A model generated the notes under the pieces. The model was not told the DNA's origin. It ran no database searches and saw nothing but the letters and a program-made list of their open reading frames with translations. From Allomyces macrogynus ATCC 38327 (taxonomy: Eukaryota; Blastocladiomycota; Blastocladiomycetes; Blastocladiales; Blastocladiaceae): DNA of 14,406 nt. The stretch is from NCBI GenBank assembly GCA_000151295.1, contig GG745362.1, positions 575,073 through 589,478 of the forward strand. The letters run 5' to 3'. Below are positions 7,443-14,406 of this stretch, piece by piece. Position numbers and translations under genes: made by a program. Positions within the stretch are counted from its first letter, which is position 1. Every line of letters starts with the position of its first letter.

Positions 7443-8074
7443 ATGACTTCATCTGTTTCAGTCAAGACACCAATCTCTGGCCAACCAGTGATGATTGAGA
7501 CGCTCAAGGCTGATGGCTCAAACTGGCTGACATTTGCCAACCATTTTCTCGGCTTTTTGACCGCCAACCAGCTTGAAGACCTGCTCAAACTCAAGTCCTT
7601 CAAGGTTTTGGTTGATGCCAATTTCAAGGTTGTGTTGCTGGAACAGCAAGAGGAAATGACAGACACGCAGTTCAAGAAACTCATTGAGCTCGACTTGGAT
7701 GTCAAGTTTGTTACTGACGTGATCTATTGGAATGGTCCTGTGGGTGCCAAACGCAAGAAGTACATGGCCCACAACAGCTACAAGGCCAAGTCGTGCATCC
7801 GGAGCATCATCAAGGTCGTTTTGCTGTCTGCCGTTGCGTCTGAACTCCTGCCGGTCTTCTTGGATGCCACCTGTGTCGCCGATGCATGGGTGCTGCTGCG
7901 AGCTCATTTTGACAAGTGCTCCACACAAGCCCATCTCACCAATGTCAAGGGGCTGTTCATGAAGCCCATGTCAGGTTCTGGTGCTGCAGCAGTTTGCAAG
8001 CACATTGCCAATTTGCAATGCCGTTTTGATGTGATTCGGCGCCATAAAGGAGCCAAGTCGTCCTCGCACCTGCG
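7443..8074 (+). pseudogene. E1 gag, truncated by insertion
   Basis: Begins MTSSVSVKTPI, matching the second Met of the E3 frame. The upstream Met of E3 is ATA here. It aligns without gaps to E3 codons 5-215 and ends at S-S-S-H-L-R, where the inverted LTR of E2 begins. Differences from E3 are mostly Ala to Val/Thr, Glu to Lys, Asp to Asn, Pro or Ser to Leu and Arg to His, as CpG loss predicts. The frame itself is still open across the interval. Confidence 0.85.
8070..8074. repeat. Candidate target-site duplication of E2 in E1 gag
   Basis: CTGCG is the last gag sequence before the E2 LTR. In E3 the same place reads CTGCGCACTGAC without interruption (near 10284). The partner copy would lie beyond the window. 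Confidence 0.5.
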
Positions 8075-8261
8075 TTTCGCAAGGTTGAGCAGGAGTGGGA
8101 ATGCATTTGGTGTGTGCACTCTGCACTTCAGCAGTGGTGGCAACCATAACCTAGGTTGCCACCATCATTTACACAAGAATCCAACTCGAACAGCTCCAAC
8201 ATGGAAACAATGAGGGAAGACAAAAAATAAGAAACACAAATGCGAGACAAACACTTCGACA
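8075..8261 (-). repeat. 3' LTR of E2 (inverted)
   Basis: 187 bp. On the minus strand it starts TGTCGAAGTG right after the purine tract and ends CCTTGCGAAA at the junction with E1 gag. The hairpin is at 8136-8163. Confidence 0.85.
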
Positions 8262-8270
8262 CTCCCCCAC
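8262..8270 (-). other. Polypurine tract of E2
   Basis: GTGGGGGAG on the minus strand, immediately before the 3' LTR. It is the expected plus-strand primer site and fixes the LTR 5' boundary at TGTC. Confidence 0.8.
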
Positions 8271-8282
8271 AGCGAGCATTCC

Positions 8283-9130
8283 CTATGCGCACAGAGCAAT
8301 CACTTCTGCAACTCCAATCATGTCACGAAGCTTGTGGAATGCAGGAGCGGCAAGTGGCTTGGTCAAAATGTCGGCAATCTGGTTCTCTGTGTCCACACGC
8401 TGCAGGTCAATTGTCTTCTTGGCAACTTGGTCCTGCAACCAGTGGGCGTGGATCTCAACGTGTTTCAACAAGAGCAGGGCGTCCTTGGCTACACGCTCCG
8501 CCGACTCGTTATCTTCCATGAGCAGCGTCGGTCCATCTTGTTTGTACCCGAGCTCTTCCAGCAGCGTGCGTATCGTGAGGATTGTGTCGCTCGCTAAGCT
8601 TGCCGACACGTACTCAGCAGCCATGGTCAACTTTGCCACAAGCATCTGCTTCTTTGAGCGCCAGGCGACAGGGCTACCGCCAACCTGTATCACAAAACCT
8701 GACGTCAACTTGTGGTCACCACAATCCTCAGCCCAATCAGCATCAGCAAACACGTCAAGTTTCATATCCTTGCCCAAAAACTTGATGCTGAGGTTTGACG
8801 TGCCCAACAGGTACCCAACAAGCTGCTTTGTGGCCTCAAGATGTAGTGAACCAGGTGCGTGCATGAAACAGCCAAGAATTGCAGTTGCAGCAGCAATGTC
8901 CGGCTGCGTTTTGGTTGCTGTGAAGAGCAGTGACCTGACAATGGCAAGGTACTCGGTCTTCACGACTGGATCAATGATCTTGGGCAACTCGAGCAGCTCC
9001 TTGAAGTCATTGGGTCGCATCGGGATCACCGGCTGCATCTTTTTGGGGATCTGGAACTGCTTGCCCATTGACTTGACGTACTGGCTCTGGTCAAGGTAAA
9101 TCGACCCGTCATCTTGGTATGTGATCTTGC
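8283..9130 (-). pseudogene. E2 pol remnant: RT C-terminus and RNase H
   Basis: About 282 codons in one open frame, from the K-I-T-Y segment of RT to a stop at 8283-8285. RNase H residues are visible: D-A-D-W (first Asp), the S-K-K-Q segment, A-A-E-Y (where E-A-E-Y is usual) and M-E-D-N. It supplies the true C-terminus of the family's Pol, which E3 lacks within the window. Everything upstream (gag to RT palm) is outside the window or lost. Arg to Gln/Cys changes against E3 are frequent. The open frame's apparent start further right lies in other elements and is not real. Confidence 0.85.
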
Positions 9131-9163
9131 TGATATGGTGTTGAGTGTGGAACAAGCCTCTCA
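9131..9163 (-). repeat. LTR-S fragment inside E2, cut by E3
   Basis: The reverse complement of the last 33 bp of LTR-S, with its terminal TGATATGG exactly at the E2 junction. It stops where the E3 5' LTR begins, so E3 inserted into this LTR-S. TCTCA (9159-9163) is the candidate target duplication of E3. Confidence 0.75.
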
Positions 9164-9352
9164 TGTCAAAGTGTTCGTCTCGCATTTGTGTTTCTTGTTT
9201 TTTTTGTCTTCCCTCATTGTTTCCTTGTTGGAGCTGTTCGAGTTGGATTCTTGTGTAAATGATGGTGGCAACCTAGGTTATGGTTGCCACCACTGCTGAA
9301 GTGCAGAGTGCACACACCAAATGCATTCTTTCTCCCGCTCAACCTTGTGAAA
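9164..9352 (+). repeat. 5' LTR of E3
   Basis: 189 bp, TGTCAAAGTG...CCTTGTGAAA, directly followed by the primer-binding site. The hairpin is at 9264-9291. Confidence 0.85.
9264..9291. repeat. Conserved LTR hairpin
   Basis: GGTGGCAACC and GGTTGCCACC, 10-bp perfect arms around TAGGTTAT. It contains a smaller palindrome AACCTAGGTT. Present in all four LTRs: 4818-4845, 7053-7083, 8136-8163 and here. Confidence 0.7.
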
Positions 9353-9371
9353 GGTTATGAGCCCTGAGCGC
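9353..9371 (+). other. Primer-binding site of E3 (half-tRNA-iMet type)
   Basis: GGTTATGAGCCCTGAGCGC, identical to 7142-7160 in E1 even though that copy has lost CpGs elsewhere. The complement is the initiator Met tRNA anticodon arm. Confidence 0.78.
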
Positions 9372-9642
9372 ATCCCAAGCGCTCATGGACCGAACGAACG
9401 CTGCTGATATCCTCGTCGAGGACCCGCTGCTGCTGTGCTCGCCGATTTCTGCAAGAAACGGACCGATTTGACCGACCGACCGAGTGGGGGCCACGCTGGA
9501 CCCATCCGTCACCATGACAACGACGACGACAACCGAAACTCGAACCACCACCACCCGAAACGTGCTGCATCCGCTGGAGACAGCACGACGCCGATTTTTT
9601 TGACTCGATATCGACGATTTTTGCCAACTTTCGACCTGCACC

Positions 9643-12600
9643 ATGACCGTCACCATGACCTCGTCTGTCTCGGTCAAGACGCCGATTATCGGCCAACCAG
9701 CGACGATTGAGATGCTCGAGGCCAATGGCTCGAACTGGCCGACGTTTGCCGACCGTTTTCTCGGTTTTTTGACCGCCGACCAGCTCGAAGACCTGCTTGA
9801 ACTCAAGTCCTTCAAGATTTTGGTTGACGCCGATTTCGAGGTTGTGTCACTGCAACAACAAGAGGAAATGACGGACGCGCAATTCAAGAAACTCATTGAG
9901 CTCGACTCAGACGTCAAGTTTGTTGCTGATGCGATCTATTGGAACAGTCCTGTGGGTGCTGAATGCAAGAAGTGCATGGCCCACAACAGCTACAAGGCCA
10001 AGTCATGCATCCGGAGCATCATCAAGGTCGTTTTGCCGTCTGCCATTGCGTCTGAACTCCTGCCAGTCTTCTCGGACGCCACCTGTGTTGCTGATGCGTG
10101 GGCGCTAATGCGTGCTCGTTTTGACAAGTATTCCGCACAAGCTCATCTCACCAATGTCAAGGGGCTGTTCATGAAGCCCATGTCGGGCTCTGGTGCTGCT
10201 GCGGTTCACGAGCACATTGCCGATTTGCAACACCGTTTTGACGTGATTTGGCGCCATGAACGTGCCAAGTCGTCCTCACATCTGCGCACTGACTTTGCCG
10301 ACTCGTTCTTGGTCCTTGCACTGCTCTCCTCGCTGCCGCCTGAGTATTTGCCAACGGTGCTCTCCTTGGGCAAGTGCTATGAGGAAATGGCGATCGTCAA
10401 ATTACAGACGATTCTCGAGGGGGCTGCTGACCAGCTAGAACGCAGCTCTGGGACTGAGACGCAGGCGCTTGTTGTGACGAAGCGCAAGGACACGAACGCC
10501 TGTCACAACTGTGGCAAGATTGGTTATTACGTGCGCTTCTGCCTGAACTGGGACCACCAGCGCAAGAACGGCGCTGAAACCGCGAACTGGCGCAAAAAGA
10601 AGGGCGCGAATGTTGTGGCCAAGGATGGTGACGAACATGCAATGGTGCATTTGTCGGTGGACGAGTATGAGCGTTTGATGGCGTCTGCCTGTGGTGCGGA
10701 CGCCACTGGTGTTGTTTTTGGTGCTGCTGAATTTGACGGATTTGCGCACTACCCGATTGTCGCCCTCTGCCCCAAAATTGTGAGACTTGAACGTCAAAGC
10801 CATCAGGGCATGGCGACGCCGCCTGGCATGTACCCGCCCATCATTCATGTCGATGCATCGAATTTTGAAGGACCGGATCCTCACCATCATCATGCGCGCG
10901 CGCTGATGCCTTTGTCGGCGCGCGCACGTCTTGCACAGAGCCTGAAAGTCGACTCGGCCGCTGGCGCGCACTTCTGCGGCAACAAGTCGCCGTTTGCTAC
11001 ACTCAACGACATGCGGCCTGGCGAAGGGTTGCTCGTCTCACTGGGTGACCACTGCGTGTGCCGTCCGATTGGTAAGGGCACAATGCGCATCCGCACGCCT
11101 TCGGGCAACATTGTTCACCTCGACCCAGTCTGGTACATTCCCGGCTTCAAGACGCTTGTCTCAGTCTCTGAGCTGTACGATCGGACTGCCGTGCGAGTCA
11201 TCTTTGGGGATCGAGACGTCCAGTTCGTGCATTGCGAGACAGGAGATCTGCTCGCCAAGGGCGTGTGGCATGGGGATACGTGGATTGTCCCAGGCGTGTG
11301 CGAGAAGGGACCAACCAAGGATGCGCGGGTGCTCGACGTTTGGGGTAAGCGACCTGTTGGTGCACATGTCACCGATGCGATCAAGAAGGTGTCACTCGCC
11401 GAGCTGTGGCACGCGCGACTCTTTCACGTTGGTCATGATCGCGTTTCAGCCGTGTGTACGCTCGAGCATGGCGTCAAGGACGACGTGGGTGTGGCCAAGC
11501 TGTTACATGAGTGTATGACGTGTCTTGTGGCTAATGCGCACAGCCAGCCGCATCCGCTGCGCCATTTGCGTGCGAATCGACTATTTGGCGTCCTCCACGC
11601 TGATTTGGTGTCGATGAAGACGGTCGGCATGGGGGGTGTCAACTACTTTGCGGCAGTCACGGACGAGTACTCACACTGGTGCTTTGTGCTGCTTCTCCAG
11701 TGCAAGGGCGACTTTGGACCACAGTTTCTCGATTTGCTGAAGCACGCCAAGTCGTTCTTCGGCGTGTCTGCGGGCCAGCTGCACAGCGACCATGGTGGCG
11801 AGTTCATTGGCAACAGTTTACGCTCGATTCTGCTCTCGCGTCGCATGCACTTGTCGACAACGTCTCCGAACTCGCCAGAGTCAAATGGGCTTGCCGAGCA
11901 GACGCAGGGTGTGCTCAAGTCAATGGTGCGTGCGGCCATGACGGCCGCCAAGGCGCCAGATTCCCTCTGGCCAGAGTGTGTGCGCGCGGCGTGCTATGTG
12001 CGCAACTGTGTGCCAAGTGACTCGCTCAGTGGTCGCTCGCCATACCAGGTTGTTTTCGGCGCATCACCCAACATGTCGAAGTGCAAGGTGTGGGGCTCGC
12101 TTGGTGGCACTGCTGTTCCGACGACGCAAGCGCGTCAGGGCGCGTCCGGATTTGCGGCAGGTGTGGCAGTGTGCATGGTTGGCTATGGAGACGAGTTGCC
12201 GTGGGTCACGCGCAACGGCTACCGCGTGTGGGATGGACAGAAGGTGTTTGTCACGCGCGATGTCAAGTTTGCCGAGCGGCTCTGTGTTGCAGAGTCGCGT
12301 GTTGTTGCTGGTGCTCCTCGCACGTTGCCGTCGGCCAAGGTCAAGGTTGGGTCGCCCATGCGAGTTGATTTGGGGTCGCTGGACGTGCCGTTGACTGTGG
12401 TCGATGGCGTTGGTGGCGATGAAGTTGTTGATGAGGAGATCAGGCGTGGTGCGCGGCGTGATCAAGTTCAAGTGCCTATGGTGGTTCCGGATCAACTTCC
12501 CGCGGTCAACCTGATTGCCGAGCTCCCACTGGTGGGGCCGGCGTTGGAGCGCGATAATCTGCAAGTCGGCGAGAGGCCCAGTTTGCCGCAGGTGGACCAG

Positions 12601-13146
12601 GGACCGATGGGGGTCCTCGCGGATGTGGGGGAGCCTGGTCATCAGGCCGATGCGCCAGAAATGAGCAATGGGGGTGTTGGTGCTCTTGGACCTGATGCTC
12701 AAGCGCCCATCGCGCGGCAATCACGCCATTTGTGCGGCCTACAGCCCGAGGTCGCTCGCCGTTTTGATCCCGACGCCATTGCCCGCGTCCGCAGTATGCC
12801 CGACGTGGGGGAGGTGGATCCTGAACCTAAAAGGGGCGTCGAACATGCTGCTGACGCAGTTGAGAAAGTGCGTGTGTTGCGGCTGAATAGTGATTGCACT
12901 GACGCTTCGGCCCCTCTTGTTTGTTCCCTAGCTGGCCCTGGCGTTGACTCAGGCTCGCCCTTGTCCGGAATTGTCGATCTCGATTTGCCGACACTGTTTC
13001 TACGTGCGCACCCGGACTCGGATCTCAGCAAGTCTGTTGAGTCGGCAAGTGTGGTGCTCGCATGCGTTGCCGCAGCTCAGGTCGGCGCCCAGGGTGCAGT
13101 TTGGGGACCCAAGACGGTCGAGGAAGCGCTAGTGCACCCAGACTAG
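9643..13146 (+). CDS. E3 Gag-protease-integrase polyprotein, ends at TAG before RT
   Basis: 1167 residues. ATG at 9643; a second Met at 9655 is the one shared with E1 and may be the true start. Gag spans about residues 15-270. The zinc knuckle C-x2-C-x4-Y-x4-C at residues 287-300 has Tyr in place of the metal-binding His. The protease active site near residue 437 reads D-S-A rather than D-S-G. The GAG-pre-integrase H-H-C-C motif is intact (His590 to Cys624/Cys627). The integrase triad is Asp654, Asp716 and Glu752 with exactly 35 residues between the last two, so the DD35E site is complete. A long Pro/Val/Asp-rich linker follows. In Copia elements Pol continues without a stop into RT; here a TAG intervenes and the same frame carries on with RT sequence. 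The integrase could work, but Gag packaging and polyprotein cleavage look impaired. Confidence 0.88.
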   Translation: MTVTMTSSVSVKTPIIGQPATIEMLEANGSNWPTFADRFLGFLTADQLEDLLELKSFKILVDADFEVVSLQQQEEMTDAQFKKLIELDSDVKFVADAIYWNSPVGAECKKCMAHNSYKAKSCIRSIIKVVLPSAIASELLPVFSDATCVADAWALMRARFDKYSAQAHLTNVKGLFMKPMSGSGAAAVHEHIADLQHRFDVIWRHERAKSSSHLRTDFADSFLVLALLSSLPPEYLPTVLSLGKCYEEMAIVKLQTILEGAADQLERSSGTETQALVVTKRKDTNACHNCGKIGYYVRFCLNWDHQRKNGAETANWRKKKGANVVAKDGDEHAMVHLSVDEYERLMASACGADATGVVFGAAEFDGFAHYPIVALCPKIVRLERQSHQGMATPPGMYPPIIHVDASNFEGPDPHHHHARALMPLSARARLAQSLKVDSAAGAHFCGNKSPFATLNDMRPGEGLLVSLGDHCVCRPIGKGTMRIRTPSGNIVHLDPVWYIPGFKTLVSVSELYDRTAVRVIFGDRDVQFVHCETGDLLAKGVWHGDTWIVPGVCEKGPTKDARVLDVWGKRPVGAHVTDAIKKVSLAELWHARLFHVGHDRVSAVCTLEHGVKDDVGVAKLLHECMTCLVANAHSQPHPLRHLRANRLFGVLHADLVSMKTVGMGGVNYFAAVTDEYSHWCFVLLLQCKGDFGPQFLDLLKHAKSFFGVSAGQLHSDHGGEFIGNSLRSILLSRRMHLSTTSPNSPESNGLAEQTQGVLKSMVRAAMTAAKAPDSLWPECVRAACYVRNCVPSDSLSGRSPYQVVFGASPNMSKCKVWGSLGGTAVPTTQARQGASGFAAGVAVCMVGYGDELPWVTRNGYRVWDGQKVFVTRDVKFAERLCVAESRVVAGAPRTLPSAKVKVGSPMRVDLGSLDVPLTVVDGVGGDEVVDEEIRRGARRDQVQVPMVVPDQLPAVNLIAELPLVGPALERDNLQVGERPSLPQVDQGPMGVLADVGEPGHQADAPEMSNGGVGALGPDAQAPIARQSRHLCGLQPEVARRFDPDAIARVRSMPDVGEVDPEPKRGVEHAADAVEKVRVLRLNSDCTDASAPLVCSLAGPGVDSGSPLSGIVDLDLPTLFLRAHPDSDLSKSVESASVVLACVAAAQVGAQGAVWGPKTVEEALVHPD

Positions 13147-13316
13147 TGCGCGCCGACATTCGATGAGTACAACTCGCTCGTCGAGAATGGGACAAGGGTG
13201 CTTGTCAACCGCCGCCCAGGCGACAAGGTGATGCGCTCCAGTTGGATCTTCAAGTGGAAACTCGGGGCAGACGGAAAGCCCGTGCACACCAAGTTGCGAC
13301 TTGTTGCCAAGGGATA

Positions 13317-13321
13317 CACAG
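13317..13321. repeat. Left target-site duplication of the solo LTR-S
   Basis: CACAG; the right copy at 13463-13467 is CACGG. One transition separates them. Confidence 0.7.
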
Positions 13322-13462
13322 TGATGTGAAGCAGAGCTACCCGTATGGCTCCTTTGCATACCCGTTGTTTTGTTATTGATTCCCGTTTGTCATTCCATGT
13401 ATATAAACGCCCAAACGTACCTCTGGGTACGACAGGCTCGTTCCACACTCGACACCATATCA
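13322..13462 (+). repeat. Solo LTR-S inserted in E3 RT
   Basis: 141 bp, TGATGTGAAG...ACCATATCA. It is the same family as 6004-6145, has a TATA box at 13400-13407, and has no internal sequence. RT coding on either side joins precisely when it and one duplication copy are set aside, proving it is an insertion. A solo LTR normally arises by recombination between the two LTRs of a full element. Confidence 0.9.
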
Positions 13463-13467
13463 CACGG
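13463..13467. repeat. Right target-site duplication of the solo LTR-S
   Basis: CACGG, matching CACAG at 13317-13321 except for one base. CACGG is the form expected from the RT coding frame (Tyr-Thr-Ala). Confidence 0.7.
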
Positions 13468-14406
13468 CCATTCCAGGTGTGCATTACACGGATACGTTTG
13501 CGCCCATTGCATCGTTTGACACGCTGCGTCTGATTCTGTCGCTCGCCGCGTATCTCAAGGTCCAGCCGCTGCAGCTCGACATCAAGACGGCCTTCCTGTA
13601 CGGTTACATCAAGGAGCGCGTGCTCATGGAGCGGCCACCAGGCGTTGACAAGAAGAACTCGGACAAGGTCTGCATGCTCGTTAAGGTGCTCTACGGCACC
13701 AAGCAGGCCCCGCGCATGTGGTTCTGCCGTTTGGCCGATTACCTGATTTCGCTCGGATTTGCAGAGTCCAAGTACGACAAGTGCCTGTTCATGCACAAGA
13801 CGGACAAGGGCGTGATCTTCATTGGAGTCTATGTCGACGACTTGCCGATTGTCGCGTCAACCAAGGAGCTGCGCAAGTGGATTGTCGACAAGTTGAAGTC
13901 CGAGTTCAAGGTGCACGACTTGGGCGATGCGGCATGGTTGCTCGGGTGCAAGATTACGTACAGTGACGAAGGGTCGATTTACCTTGACCAGAGCCAGTAC
14001 GTCAAGTCAATGGGCAAGCGGTTCCAGATCCCCGAAAAGATGCGGCCGGTGATCCCGATGCGACCCAACGACTTCAAGGAGCTGCTCGAGTTGCCCAAGA
14101 TCATTGATCCAGTTGTAAAGACCGAGTACCTAGCCATTGTCGGGTCGCTGCTCTTTGCGGCGACGAAAACGCGGCCGGACATTGCTGCTGCGACTGCAAT
14201 TCTTGGCCGTTTCATGCATGCACCTGGTACGCTACATCTCGAGGCTGCAAAGCGGCTTGTTGGGTACCTGTTGGGCACGTCGAACCTCAGCATCAAGTTT
14301 TTGGGCAAGGATATGAAACTTGACGCGTTTGCTGATGCCGATTGGGCCGAGGATCGTGGGACCGCAAGTCGACATCGGGTTTTGTGATACGGGTTGGCGG
14401 TAGCCC

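Larger units (their letters stand above)
6955..8074 (+). mobile_element. Copia element E1, 5' portion, plus orientation
   Basis: 5' LTR, primer-binding site, leader and the first 211 codons of gag. It was inserted into the pol region of E0 (flank CTTCT at 6950-6954 is the candidate target duplication). It was then interrupted within gag by E2 at 8075. Its CpG density is intermediate between E0 and E3. Confidence 0.85.
8075..9130 (-). mobile_element. Copia element E2, 3' portion, minus orientation
   Basis: On the minus strand: the end of RT, RNase H, purine tract and 3' LTR. It was inserted into E1 gag at 8074/8075. It was cut at 9130/9131 by an LTR-S, whose flank CTTGC (9126-9130) is the candidate 5-bp duplication. 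Confidence 0.85.
9164..14406 (+). mobile_element. Copia element E3, youngest copy, runs off the window
   Basis: Complete from 5' LTR to part-way through RNase H. Order: LTR, half-tRNA primer site, leader, gag, zinc knuckle, protease, GAG-pre-integrase, integrase, RT, RNase H; RT after integrase is diagnostic of Ty1/Copia. Defects: TAG at 13144, a solo LTR-S at 13322-13462 and a one-base deletion near 14358-14360. CpG-rich, unlike E0 and E1. Confidence 0.9.
13147..14406 (+). pseudogene. E3 reverse transcriptase / RNase H, broken
   Basis: Continues the polyprotein frame after the TAG. RT (RVT_2 type) starts near 13165, is split at 13322-13462 by a solo LTR, and resumes in frame at 13468 if that insertion is ignored. 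Visible motifs are Q-L-D-I-K-T-A-F-L-Y-G (first catalytic Asp), K-Q-A-P-R-M-W and the active-site Y-V-D-D. RNase H begins with D-A-D-W. Compared with E2, one base is missing in the GGG at 14358-14360, which shifts the frame to a TGA at 14385-14387. The sequence beyond it still matches E2 in the other frame up to the window edge. Not functional as it stands. Confidence 0.85.

Noticed and set aside
8283..9185. A separate 300-codon minus-strand gene
   Set aside because: It is the RT/RNase H tail of E2. The part above 9130 is LTR-S and E3 LTR sequence read in the wrong context.
9339..9917. 192-codon minus-strand open frame over the E3 leader and gag start
   Set aside because: Antisense shadow of the leader and gag; it is Ser-rich, has no domain, and a similar shadow appears over E1.
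14351..14387. Programmed frameshift in E3 RNase H
   Set aside because: E2 reads through the same spot with one extra base and no slippery site is evident, so a one-base deletion in E3 explains it.
1..14406. CRISPR arrays, tRNA or rRNA genes, bacterial operons
   Set aside because: No spaced direct repeats, cloverleaf genes or bacterial-style gene packing were seen. The tRNA-like match is only the primer-binding complement.

Overview
The window looks like a piece of a GC-rich eukaryotic nuclear genome, most likely fungal. The evidence is a protein kinase gene split by several 68-77 bp GT-AG introns with CTGAC-like branch sites, a head-to-head host-type gene pair, and a large block of LTR retrotransposons. 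Nothing in the sequence fixes the species.

Layout. (1) Positions 11-1402 (minus) hold an intact 463-aa gene resembling the Gag plus protease-like beta-barrel part of a Ty1/Copia polyprotein, with a degraded active-site triad and no zinc knuckle. (2) Positions 1403-1807 are a shared upstream region. (3) Positions 1808-4190 (plus) are a seven-exon protein kinase gene. (4) Positions 4191-4783 are a CpG-poor spacer with no gene I can support. (5) From 4784 to the right edge there is a nested stack of retrotransposons.

The stack. Four copies of one Copia family (called E0, E1, E2, E3 here) sit inside one another in alternating orientation. E0 (minus, oldest) was split by E1 (plus). E1 was split within gag by E2 (minus). 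E2 took a short LTR of a second family (LTR-S), and that LTR was split by E3 (plus, youngest). E3 later took its own solo LTR-S inside reverse transcriptase. Only the left half of each doll is in the window, so the right halves should follow in reverse order downstream. CpG content tracks the nesting: E0 has almost no CpG and E3 is CpG-rich. Amino-acid differences between copies are mostly those expected from CpG to TpG/CpA change.

The Copia family has LTRs of about 187-189 bp, a primer-binding site matching the anticodon arm of initiator Met tRNA (half-tRNA priming as in Drosophila copia), a purine tract before the 3' LTR, and the order gag - zinc knuckle - protease - GAG-pre-integrase - integrase - RT - RNase H. 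An in-frame TAG between integrase and RT is present in both E0 and E3.

The most unusual object is at 6004-6930: a 927-bp insertion in E0 with an LTR-S and a Ty3/Gypsy-like gag fragment. Both of its ends are the same outer LTR end in inverted orientation (49-bp perfect inverted repeats). It is flanked by a 5-bp target duplication, and the empty site survives in E3.
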